Below are positions 24,501 through 31,230 of a DNA stretch of 34,190 bases, in pieces. The stretch spans positions 1 through 34,190 of the forward strand of contig JAEEML010000029.1 in assembly GCA_016283195.1 (NCBI GenBank), given 5' to 3'. The DNA is from Deltaproteobacteria bacterium (lineage in GTDB: Bacteria; JAEEML01). A program made the translations under genes and the position numbers. The notes under the pieces were generated by a model that saw nothing but the letters and a program-made list of their open reading frames with translations, did no database searches and had not been told where the DNA came from. Position 1 is the stretch's first letter; every line of letters begins with the position of its first letter.

Positions 24501-24849
24501 GTGCTCTATCGAGAGCCGAATAATTCACATTTTCCAGCGCTTTAATAGCGGTAAGAAGAGCGAGAAGCACTGTGGGGTCGCCGTTTAAAAGCTCCGGCGC
24601 CACCTGTTGCAACCTGGCATCAGCCAAAGCATCCGGAGACAAAAGCGCCGCTTTTTTGGAAAGCACTTTGTCGATAATCCCCACTGCCGGAGCATAAGCG
24701 GCAGCGGGATTAAGAGTCCAGCGCTCTGGCGGAACAGGTGCCACCAAATTATCGCCACGCTCTATATGTTCCCAAAATTCTTCAATATTTTTCGAGGCTG
24801 GTACTGTGGCCCCCAGGCCGACGATTGCCACATAATCTTGTTCTATCAT
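18559..24849 (-). CDS. pfaC: Pfa synthase subunit KS-CLF-AT-DH-DH (PfaC with PfaB-type AT; myxobacterial Pfa3-like)
   Basis: This 2096-aa iterative synthase subunit elongates and dehydrates acyl chains in polyunsaturated (or related) fatty acid synthesis. Domains: KS (about 1-445) with Cys194 (DAACSSA), His328 (ECHATG) and His367 (SNIGH); a chain-length-factor domain (about 455-755) in which the Cys position is replaced (ALESEELSG); acyltransferase (about 860-1165) with PGSGNHYIGMG, Ser952 in GYSLG and a candidate catalytic His1069; an Ala/Pro linker; then four hotdog units making two FabA-like DH pairs (about 1335-1720 and 1765-2096), with HFVDDQVMPG (His1611, Glu1625) and HFYEDPVWPG (His1997, Glu2011). 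Fusing the AT between CLF and DH is the arrangement of myxobacterial Pfa3, but the C-terminal AGPAT domain of those proteins is absent. The ATG lies 16 bases after the preceding stop. Confidence 0.9.
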   Translation of the reverse strand: MIEQDYVAIVGLGATVPASKNIEEFWEHIERGDNLVAPVPPERWTLNPAAAYAPAVGIIDKVLSKKAALLSPDALADARLQQVAPELLNGDPTVLLALLTAIKALENVNYSALDRARVGVIFGNIALPTLGAGALADYYIGDHFNNLLCEKLGLAKQQKTEITASYRTATAWPAAAVCRHFGFGGECFTLDAACSSALYAVSHGVEELKAGRLDMVITGGMAMPDPLFTQMGFSQLRALSPSGLCAPFDYKGDGLVVGEGAAFVVLKRLSDALKAGDKIYAIIRGFGLSNDLMGNHLAPSEDGQILAMKKAYKMAGLEPWNVDLIECHATGTPLGDAVEFNSLKTMWQGAPKAARAVIGSVKSNIGHLLTGAGGAALIKVLMAMEKGVLPPTANFERPAAKIDLNNSHFSVLSRADSWDSKQRLAAVSGFGFGGINAHVIVEQYHEPLIPLPPPPPATRRAVAIVAITAEEKGPDEEIKVPLGRFKIPPLELKEALPQQLMMLKAASLAAQIAPPSVAPEKRAVYIGIALDMTTSNYHLRWKLKENLPRWLAAAGRTLAPQEAENLATDLADSLSPPLNANRTLGGLGSIVASRIARELKVAGPAYALESEELSGFTALSQAYHAVAGGEIDWALCGAVDLPSDVRTSAIYAAQGVSDLRDGAVALVLRPLEAARAAGEKILAVISDVSSSINKAAAWPAGLPCYGAATPLFQLKEALTILDKEREPFGQSIKLTLQNSSLIGGTGHLTLTAPPADMANTAQIPEQPALFVISADNIEKLHDITVNLWKMATTAEKPLNELAALAYKLAPYNYAAKEVVAILAKNSEELVHLLSMALDAELPTLEHLAPGRIFYVKKPIQGKVAFTLPGSGNHYIGMGQKLSAAFPQVVRRIEEKYGSISGRLNPQKLWHGSKKELDKDHPAMILGQVSVGCLGWAIMKELGLKPAAGIGYSLGETASLFASETWTERALMEERVKKSNLFTTELAGPCLAAARHFGLPAGTPLNWSLGVINRSKEEVQKNIGDFSRVYLLIVNSYDECVIGGEKEQVAKFVKAIGAHFVPVHGVTTVHCSVTNEVYDAYHDLHLLKTTPDPEVAIYSPAWGKAYIPTRESAALSVTEQAVKGLDYPKVIEQAYKDGFRFFVEMGPGRSASRMIDKILAGKEHVATSIMVDGDEWIALLESMAILAAHHLPVEIEKLFPKEIPMVNDSKLGDIAVPSHHKVYFPKEKVAPLAAPISKPQPAVAQVPNVSGGIVPNIADDVVNLSLTAAAAHSAYLAYSQQMEKLLLEQDLLNGLMGQNKGTPQTAQSYNYQPLFNISTQFAVPKALTREQCLTYAVGKIGDVLGPKYAAIDSYPTRVRLPAEPLMLVDRITKIEAEPQSMTSGRVVTEHDVLKNGWYLDGGRIPTAIAVEAGQADLFLSGYLGIDLETKGLAVYRLLDAVVTFHSELPAAGEVIVYDIHIEKFFRQGDVWLFKFHFEATVNGKPLLSMTDGCAGFFTEAALAAGKGIVERPLDLKAATKGYLEGWQNFVTPPQGESLDNRQVEALRAGDLATAFGAEFAGLMIKRPYTIPGGLMHLVDYVENIDQNGGRFGHGLIRAHAHIRGDEWFLTCHFVDDQVMPGTLMYECCLHTLRIFLLRLGWVGEEGQVTSTPVIGVSSRLRCRGQVKSTTKLVTYEIHLKEIGYNPAPYVLADALMYADGRPIVEIGNMSLQLNGLTLGNLQELWQRGSGQIGQKSLQKPAFTYEQILAYSSGNPSECFGAPYRIFDADGTRKLARLPRPPFQLVDRVLEVHGEPFVMKAPASCRCQFDVKHDHWYFAENRQRHIPFAILLEIALQPCGFLAAYVGSGLTSDKDLHFRNLGGDAVLLKELTAGDYTLTVDAVLTAVAASGGMVIQHFTFKVYRENELIYDGKTYFGFFSDAALAEQVGIREAKIYELTAAEEQIKEQFPLLTAAPMPTATWQMVRDVTVWLPEGGPHKKGFIRGTIPVEPDRWFFKAHFYEDPVWPGSLGLEAFLQLLKTALLKKTGRTQGEFSTIMTGAKHEWLYRGQVIPRDSLVTVEASIKEFDAEKGLIKADGFLSVDGRHIYQMTDFVLTID

Positions 24850-24865
24850 TTAACTGACCAATATT

Positions 24866-27241
24866 TTAGGGCACCCCGGCCCCAGTTTTGCGGCCGGCTG
24901 CAAAGGCCTCAGTAAGCCGCCCATCCATTAAGGCCTCATAATCTTCCAAAAAGGCCAATAACTTGTTACCAGAACTCAGCGATATGTCAAAAAATAGTTT
25001 TTTACCATTTTGCTCTTTAAGTCGCATACTTATCTCAACAGATGTACTTGGGAAAGAGGTAACATATTGACTATATTTACCAACACTCACCGGCAAGCAT
25101 GGCTCACCAAGCTGCTCCGTGCTCCAAACTATAGCCAGTTGAAAACAACCATCTAAGAGCAGCGGTTCACCAAGCCACTCATCACTTAGTGGATCCTTGA
25201 GCCATTCCTGCGCCCCGCCGCTGACATGGGCATGTACTCTGGCTCCCGCTGCCGAAAGTGCCGGTTTATCGGTAAAAGCCACCAATTTACGCCCATGGAA
25301 TAGATATTTTTTATAAATATCAGCAACTTTTAGTGGCACTTTGCGCAGAGCTGAGAGCTTTATAACCTCCTTAGAAACCTCCGGCAATTCGTCCGAAAGC
25401 ACTACTTCGGCTTGATAAGCCGGCAAAAGCACTCCGCCACGACGATTTAAAATACTCAGCAACATACTGTTATCATTTGTTTTTTTGCCGCAGACATAAA
25501 TAGCTATTGCTTCGTTTACCCCAAGTTTTAAACCGGACAGCAAGCGTACATTATTAATAGAAGCAATATTTTTTCCCGGAGCCAGCACCAAAGCGCCTTC
25601 CAAAAGCCACTCCAGAGCCAAGGCAAATGGCACCACATAATGATCGCCCAAAGCATGGCTCGCCAAAACAGGCACAGACTCTAGTGAAATCTCACTTTTA
25701 AAGGCCAGTTCACCAAAATCGCCAGTAGCGGTCTTGGGCTCCACCGGCACAAAAAGCTCAGCCGGCAACAAACTTCCGGCTTTTAAAACAACTACTTCCA
25801 CCGCGCCTTTGGTCTCCGCCAGCTCACGAGCCAGGAGGTCGGCACCGGCTTCTAAATCAATGAGGCCAATTCCCTCTTCACTAAAGAGCCGCGCCAGAGA
25901 GCTATTAACCATTCCTCCGGCCCATGGGCCCCAACCCATGGCTTTTACAAGACAATTTTGATGTGTCCTTTGATAGGCTTCGGCACTTTTATTTAGTACT
26001 TCATTAGCAGCAGCGTAATTACTTTGGCCGCGTCTCCCTAAGCGGGCTGTAGTAGAAGAAAAAAGTACTATGTGTTTCAATGAGTTGCCACAGGCAGCTA
26101 AAAGATTATTAAATCCAACCACTTTTGTATTATATACGCGCCAGTAATCTTCATCGCTCATGGCGGTGAATAAATTATCAGCCAAGACGCCGGCGCCATG
26201 CACAAGAGCGCTAACCGGCCCTTCTTGCTCAGTTATTTCGCCGATAAGCTCTTTAATGGCCGCGCCATCGGTTACATCAATACTGTGATAATTAACCTCG
26301 GCACCCTGCTCGCGACAAGCTGCCAAAGTGGCTAATATTTCACTATCAACCATGAGCTTTTTGGCTTTGCCCTGCACCATTTTCGGGGTCAATAGTTCGG
26401 CGGTATTGGCCATCACTGCCTGTTTCATCTCATCCAATGAAGCCACATTTTTGCACCATTCCGGCAGTTCTTCCGGCATAGCACTGCGCCCTAAAAGATG
26501 TAATTTTACACCGGAATGAGCCAGTTTACGGGCAATGTGGGCGGTTACCCCGCGAGCACCGCCGCTAACAACCACCACTTCACCGGCATCCGGGCGCCAC
26601 TCCGCTATTGCCTCTTGATCAACCTTTTCTAATATCAGCTGATAGGCTGCATCGGCTGTAAGGCCAACTTCGAGTGGCAAACCGGCTTGCAAAGCATTGG
26701 CGATTTTATTGGCTCTTAGAGGCCCCTGCCAATCTGGGTCAATATCAATAACCCGGCAGGAAACTTCCGGCCACTCATGAGAAATACTCTTTATTATTCC
26801 TAAGATAGCAGCTCTTGGCGCTTTTGAAATATCAGCCAGATTTCTAAAGCCCAGGCCGCCATCAAGAGCGGTAACTCCAGCTAAAAGCGCCCCACCGGCC
26901 GCGCCGTTTTGGCGCAAAAGCGGCGCCGCTTGTTTTATGAGGGCAAGCGGTGGCTCCTTATCGCCGATAACCACAATCAAAGCCGCTAAATCGGCCGGCA
27001 AAACATATTGCGACACTTCACTGTGCAAAAGCAACACATTTCGTGCCCCAAAGCGGCGCAAAGTTGCCACTAATTCTTCGGCAAGCTCCTCATCACCGCC
27101 CCAAACAGCCAGGGCCTTTTCAGGCGGGAAAACGGCCTTTCCATCAATTGGCAGGAGCAGCGGGGTTAAAACTGGAATATAGCGATCTAGTGAATTTTCT
27201 TGAGGATTTTTTTCAACTATTTCAGTTGTTACTGTTTTTTT
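24866..27241 (-). CDS. pfaA: Pfa synthase KR-DH part, in frame -1 relative to the KS-AT-ACP gene (myxobacterial Pfa2 C-terminal half)
   Basis: The frame carries a ketoreductase that reduces the beta-keto intermediate with NADPH and a polyketide-type dehydratase. In numbering from the first GTG (27070): NADP motif SGGARGVT (169-176), catalytic Ser338, Tyr352 and Asn356 (SNYAAANE); DH with His472 (SHALGDHYVVP) and LLLDGCFQ further on. The frame is open back to 27241, inside the A9 run, and the extra 57 codons encode plausible protein (TVTTEIVEKN... then LTPLLLPIDGK). There is no ATG, GTG or TTG before 27070, where the nearest AGGAG is 15 bases away. Independent translation is thus poorly supported. 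In PfaA and Pfa2 these domains follow the ACPs in the same polypeptide. Confidence 0.8.
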   Translation of the reverse strand, partial: KKTVTTEIVEKNPQENSLDRYIPVLTPLLLPIDGKAVFPPEKALAVWGGDEELAEELVATLRRFGARNVLLLHSEVSQYVLPADLAALIVVIGDKEPPLALIKQAAPLLRQNGAAGGALLAGVTALDGGLGFRNLADISKAPRAAILGIIKSISHEWPEVSCRVIDIDPDWQGPLRANKIANALQAGLPLEVGLTADAAYQLILEKVDQEAIAEWRPDAGEVVVVSGGARGVTAHIARKLAHSGVKLHLLGRSAMPEELPEWCKNVASLDEMKQAVMANTAELLTPKMVQGKAKKLMVDSEILATLAACREQGAEVNYHSIDVTDGAAIKELIGEITEQEGPVSALVHGAGVLADNLFTAMSDEDYWRVYNTKVVGFNNLLAACGNSLKHIVLFSSTTARLGRRGQSNYAAANEVLNKSAEAYQRTHQNCLVKAMGWGPWAGGMVNSSLARLFSEEGIGLIDLEAGADLLARELAETKGAVEVVVLKAGSLLPAELFVPVEPKTATGDFGELAFKSEISLESVPVLASHALGDHYVVPFALALEWLLEGALVLAPGKNIASINNVRLLSGLKLGVNEAIAIYVCGKKTNDNSMLLSILNRRGGVLLPAYQAEVVLSDELPEVSKEVIKLSALRKVPLKVADIYKKYLFHGRKLVAFTDKPALSAAGARVHAHVSGGAQEWLKDPLSDEWLGEPLLLDGCFQLAIVWSTEQLGEPCLPVSVGKYSQYVTSFPSTSVEISMRLKEQNGKKLFFDISLSSGNKLLAFLEDYEALMDGRLTEAFAAGRKTGAGVP

Positions 27242-30200
27242 TTAGACATTCCGCCGGCCAGATAGCTGGCTAAATCTCCCAAAGTAGGCAGCTCATTGAG
27301 CTTTTCGGCACCCAGCTCCGGGCCGTCAGGCAAGCGCTCAGCCAAAGCGGAGAGAATTTCTACTCTTTTAATGGAATCAATGCCTAAATCACTATCAAGT
27401 CCCATGGAAAGGTCAAGCATACTGGTAGGATAACCGGTTTTTTCACTCACTACGGCAATAACTGTCTTGGTGACTTTATCATCATCAGCGGCAGTGGGAG
27501 CCGGAGCCATAGTAGAAGCAGGCTTTTCGGCAGATGTGCCACCGGAAAGATAAGAAGCCACATCACCTAAGGTTGGGAGTTCATTGAGTTTTTCGGCACC
27601 CAGCTCCGGGCTGTCCGGCAAACGCTCGGCTAAAGCAGAGAGAATTTCCACCCGCTTAATAGAATCAATACCTAAATCACTGTCGAGCCCCATAGAGGCA
27701 TCCAGCATACTGGTGGGATAGCCGGTTTTTTCACTGATAACATCCATCACCACCTGCATAACCCCTTGAGAAGCCTCCGGGGCAGCCCTATTAGCCGGCT
27801 CAGCGGCAACAGGAGCAGTTTTAGGTGTGGCAACGACATTGGTGAGAGGAGCCGGTGCCGGTGCCGGAGTAGGAACAGTTATCGGCGTATTCACCCGCTC
27901 CACTGCCGGCTTAGCTTGCGGGGCAGCAGCAGCCGGAGCCATGGGTTGGTAGCTCATATTCACATTTGGTGTAGCAACAGGCTGGGCCACAGGAACAGGA
28001 GCCGGCGCAGTAGCAAAAGGCAAAGCGGCTATAGGTTCCGGCATAACATATTGCGGCACCGGCGGTAAAGCCATTTGCGGCTGAGTAAGCGGCGCCAGCG
28101 GCATACCGAGAAGAATATTTTGCTGACGCTCCACTAGCTGCTGATAGCGGGCTATCGTTTGCGCCTGGCTGGCCAAAAACTGCTGATGCAGAGCGGCTGT
28201 TTGCGTTTGGATGGTAAGAAGAGCTTTAAGGCTCTCATTGGCCGCCATTATGTACTGTTCATTAAGTTGCTGATAATTAACCATATTTTGTTCGCTTTGT
28301 GTTTTGTTATTCACAATTTCTACTTCCTTAAATTCCTGCGGCTCGGCAAAATGCTCTTTAACCTCAGGTTTTAATTCCTCCGCCTTCTTAACCACCTGGC
28401 GCGGTGGCCGAGGCGTATGCGGTGAGCGATAATTGGCCCCAGAAAGCGGAATAGTCAAGTGATTCTTTCCTTTTTGTTCGTCTTTCTTAGTATAAGCGGA
28501 GCTATTTTGCCACTTATAGAGATTAAGCGGCACCCCAAGAGCGCTAAGTTCGGCCAGAAGAGCAGCCAAATCCAGAAGGCCGTTATCTTTGCCACGGGAA
28601 TTGTCAAGGGCGATAATATGCACATTTTTATCGGTAATAATGCGCTTAATGAGGCCGCTAAGTTGCCTATTGGGGCCGATTTCCACAAAAATGCGACACC
28701 CTTTGGCATAAACATTTTGCACCTCTTTGACAAACTCAACCGGCGAAGTTAATTGAGAAACCAGGCGTTTTTTGGCATCTTCCGCCGTACCGCTATAGGG
28801 CTCGCCATCAATATTGGCATAAACCGGGAAAGCCGGCGCGGCAAAATTCAGCGGCCTTAAAAAGTCGGCAAAAGGTTCTCTTGCTTCAGCCATATAGGGG
28901 CTATGAAAAGCGGCGGCCACTTGTAACTTTGTGGCCGAAACGCCCTGCTTTTGCAAAAGTTCATAAGCTTTTTCAATTTCCGCTTTATCGCCGGACAAGA
29001 CATTTTGCTTCGGGGCATTGCGGTTGGCAATAGTGAGATTGATTTTATTTTGTTTAATAAAATCAGCAAGTTCATCCAGTGACATGGTTACGGCCATCAT
29101 GCCGCCGCGATCTCTGCCATCACCGGCCATGAGCTCCCCGCGCTTGCGAGAAATTTTGGGCAAATCACTTTTAGCAATCACCCCGGCCGCCGCCAAAGCT
29201 GTTATCTCGCCATAGCTATGGCCAATAGCCGCCGCCGGTTTAAAGCCAAAACCAGCCAGAATATCAAAGGCGGCTAAAGATAAAGTGCCAATGGCCGGCT
29301 GGGCCACCTTGGTGGCAGTAAGTGCCGCTTTTTGTGCTTCTATTTGCCCTGGATCATAAGCAATTTTCGGATATATGGCATCAGCTATGGTCGCTTCCGG
29401 CAAAGCGGCGGCGCAAATATCCAGCATCTCGTGCATCTCTGGGAACTGGCAAGCCAAATCTCTAAGCATTCCCGGATATTGCGCTCCCTGCCCCGGAAAG
29501 GCTGCCGCTACCTCGCCTATCTGCGGTCCGCTGCCAAAATACCAGCCTTTATATGACCAGCTTGGCTCGTTGGGCCGCTTTTTAAGCTCGGCGGCGGCCA
29601 CATCGGCTAGGGCCGAGAGCGGTTTTTCGGCCGGCAAATCAGCCCATTTGGCCGCCAAAATAAGGCGCATATCAGCTTTTGCGGAATAATCAGATGCCCA
29701 TTTATCGGCCAGTTCACGCACAGCTACAGCATCAGGTAACTCGCGCAAAATATTTAGTTTTTCCAGAAGTTCATGCTGAGTTCTCCCGGAAATTGGCAAG
29801 AGCAAAACAGTGCCATCCCAATTAACCTTAGGGGCGGCTTTTTCGTATTCTTCCACTACGCAATGGTAATTGGCTCCGCCAAAGCCGAAAGCACTCACCG
29901 CCCCGCGTCGCGGATGGTTCGAGCTGCGCACCCACGGCCGCTTTACCGTATTTAAATAAAACGGCGAATTACTGTCAGCTAAAATAGCACTGGGCTTTTC
30001 TATATTTATAGTGGGCGGTAAAACCTTTTCCTGAAGAGCTTTAACCATCTTGATAAAGCTGGCCATGCCGGCTGCCGCCTTGGTGTGGCCAATCATGGAT
30101 TTTACGCTGCCCAGAGCGGCATTATGCGCCGGCACTTGGTCATAAACTTTCAATAAACCCTTTATCTCAGCGGCATCACCGGCTTTGGTTCCTGTGCCGT

Positions 30201-31230
30201 GAGCTTCAACCAAATCAATGCTTTCCGGCGCAAAACCGCTTACTTCATAGGCTCGCCTGAGAGCCCGCTCCTGCCCTTCAGAACTCGGCGCGTAAACAGC
30301 ATTGCCTTTAGGGTCGGAAGAAGTACCAATTCCTTTTAATACCGCGTAGATATGGTCTCCATCGCGTTCGGCATCTTCCAGGCGTTTTAAAAGCACCATG
30401 CCAATGCCTTCGCCTAAAAGAATACCATCGCTCTTATAATCAAAGGGACGTGTCTCGCCGCTCGGGGAAAGAGCCGGTGTCTTACTAAAACAGGTGTACA
30501 TAAAAATGTCGTTAAAAGTATCAACACCGCCGGCCAAAACCATAGAAGCCTGGCCGTTAATAAGCTCCATAGCAGCCAGATTCATAGCGGCAAAAGATGA
30601 AGCACAGGCGGCATCAACAGCACAGTTGGTGCCATGCAAATCAAAGCGATTGGCAATGCGCCCGGCAACCACATTACCCAAAAGACCAGGGAAAGAATTT
30701 TCCTGCCAAGAGACATAACTATCTGAAATTCTTGCCATTACATCTTTGGAAGTTTCTTCATCTACCCCGGCATCGGCCAAAGCTTTTTTCCAAATGGGGT
30801 GGCCAAGACGAGCTCCCAGGGGAATCACCAGTTCCAAAGTGCCGGTGACGCCCATAATAACGCTTACTTTTTCGTGGTCAAAGGGGCGTCCGCCGACGCC
30901 GTAACCACCGTCTTTAAGGGTTTCTTCGGCCACCACTAAAGCTAAAAGCTGTGAAGTATCAATGGCTTCTAAATCACGCGGCGCAATACCGTATTTTAGC
31001 GGCTCAAAGGGCACAGTATCCAAAAAACCGCCCCGCTTGCCATAGACTTTATCCGGGGCATGTGGGTCGGGATCGTAATAATCGGCAACTTTCCAATGTG
31101 TTGGCGGAATATCGGTAATAGCGCTCACGCCTTCACGGATATTTTTCCAATATTTTTCAAGATTTGCCGCTTTAGGAAACATACAGCCCATGCCAACAAC
31201 GGCAATAGGCGAGAAAGAAGATTTATTCAC
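27229..31230 (-). CDS. pfaA: Pfa synthase subunit KS-AT-ACP-ACP (N-terminal part of PfaA / Pfa2)
   Basis: The 1333-aa product loads and condenses extender units. Domains: KS (about 6-460) with Cys209 (DAACASS), His344 (EAHGTG) and His382 (SMIGH); malonyl/acyltransferase (about 575-870) with FPGQGAQYPGM, Ser672 in GHSYG and His776 (AAFHSP); a Gln-rich helical stretch (975-1045) and Pro/Ala linker; then two nearly identical ACPs with phosphopantetheine sites Ser1190 and Ser1286, both in LGIDSIKR. PfaA proteins usually carry more ACPs (often four to nine), so two is low. The start GTG at 31230 overlaps the pfaD stop as GTGA and has AAGGAG at about 31239-31244. The KR and DH that normally follow lie in the next frame across an A9 run. 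Confidence 0.9.
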   Translation of the reverse strand: MNKSSFSPIAVVGMGCMFPKAANLEKYWKNIREGVSAITDIPPTHWKVADYYDPDPHAPDKVYGKRGGFLDTVPFEPLKYGIAPRDLEAIDTSQLLALVVAEETLKDGGYGVGGRPFDHEKVSVIMGVTGTLELVIPLGARLGHPIWKKALADAGVDEETSKDVMARISDSYVSWQENSFPGLLGNVVAGRIANRFDLHGTNCAVDAACASSFAAMNLAAMELINGQASMVLAGGVDTFNDIFMYTCFSKTPALSPSGETRPFDYKSDGILLGEGIGMVLLKRLEDAERDGDHIYAVLKGIGTSSDPKGNAVYAPSSEGQERALRRAYEVSGFAPESIDLVEAHGTGTKAGDAAEIKGLLKVYDQVPAHNAALGSVKSMIGHTKAAAGMASFIKMVKALQEKVLPPTINIEKPSAILADSNSPFYLNTVKRPWVRSSNHPRRGAVSAFGFGGANYHCVVEEYEKAAPKVNWDGTVLLLPISGRTQHELLEKLNILRELPDAVAVRELADKWASDYSAKADMRLILAAKWADLPAEKPLSALADVAAAELKKRPNEPSWSYKGWYFGSGPQIGEVAAAFPGQGAQYPGMLRDLACQFPEMHEMLDICAAALPEATIADAIYPKIAYDPGQIEAQKAALTATKVAQPAIGTLSLAAFDILAGFGFKPAAAIGHSYGEITALAAAGVIAKSDLPKISRKRGELMAGDGRDRGGMMAVTMSLDELADFIKQNKINLTIANRNAPKQNVLSGDKAEIEKAYELLQKQGVSATKLQVAAAFHSPYMAEAREPFADFLRPLNFAAPAFPVYANIDGEPYSGTAEDAKKRLVSQLTSPVEFVKEVQNVYAKGCRIFVEIGPNRQLSGLIKRIITDKNVHIIALDNSRGKDNGLLDLAALLAELSALGVPLNLYKWQNSSAYTKKDEQKGKNHLTIPLSGANYRSPHTPRPPRQVVKKAEELKPEVKEHFAEPQEFKEVEIVNNKTQSEQNMVNYQQLNEQYIMAANESLKALLTIQTQTAALHQQFLASQAQTIARYQQLVERQQNILLGMPLAPLTQPQMALPPVPQYVMPEPIAALPFATAPAPVPVAQPVATPNVNMSYQPMAPAAAAPQAKPAVERVNTPITVPTPAPAPAPLTNVVATPKTAPVAAEPANRAAPEASQGVMQVVMDVISEKTGYPTSMLDASMGLDSDLGIDSIKRVEILSALAERLPDSPELGAEKLNELPTLGDVASYLSGGTSAEKPASTMAPAPTAADDDKVTKTVIAVVSEKTGYPTSMLDLSMGLDSDLGIDSIKRVEILSALAERLPDGPELGAEKLNELPTLGDLASYLAGGMSKKKQ
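27235..27243 (-). other. A9 homopolymer at the PfaA frame break (possible slippage site)
   Basis: Nine T on the + strand give A9 in the mRNA sense: TCT AAA AAA AAA CAG TAA. The zero frame ends two codons later. The -1 frame (or insertion of one A) reads AAA AAA AAA ACA GTA and enters the KR-DH frame. Runs of this length are known substrates of polymerase or ribosome slippage, and also of sequencing indels. Confidence 0.7.
27253..27768 (-). repeat. tandem ACP coding repeats
   Basis: Two copies of a ~230-base ACP coding unit, at about 27541-27768 and 27253-27480, 288 bases apart. Their proteins differ at few positions in the core, yet many third codon positions differ. Confidence 0.85.

Noticed and set aside
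27071-27228. Non-coding gap between two Pfa genes
   Set aside because: The stretch is open in the KR-DH frame on the minus strand and reads as plausible protein, so it is coding sequence cut off by the A9 frame break rather than an intergenic region.
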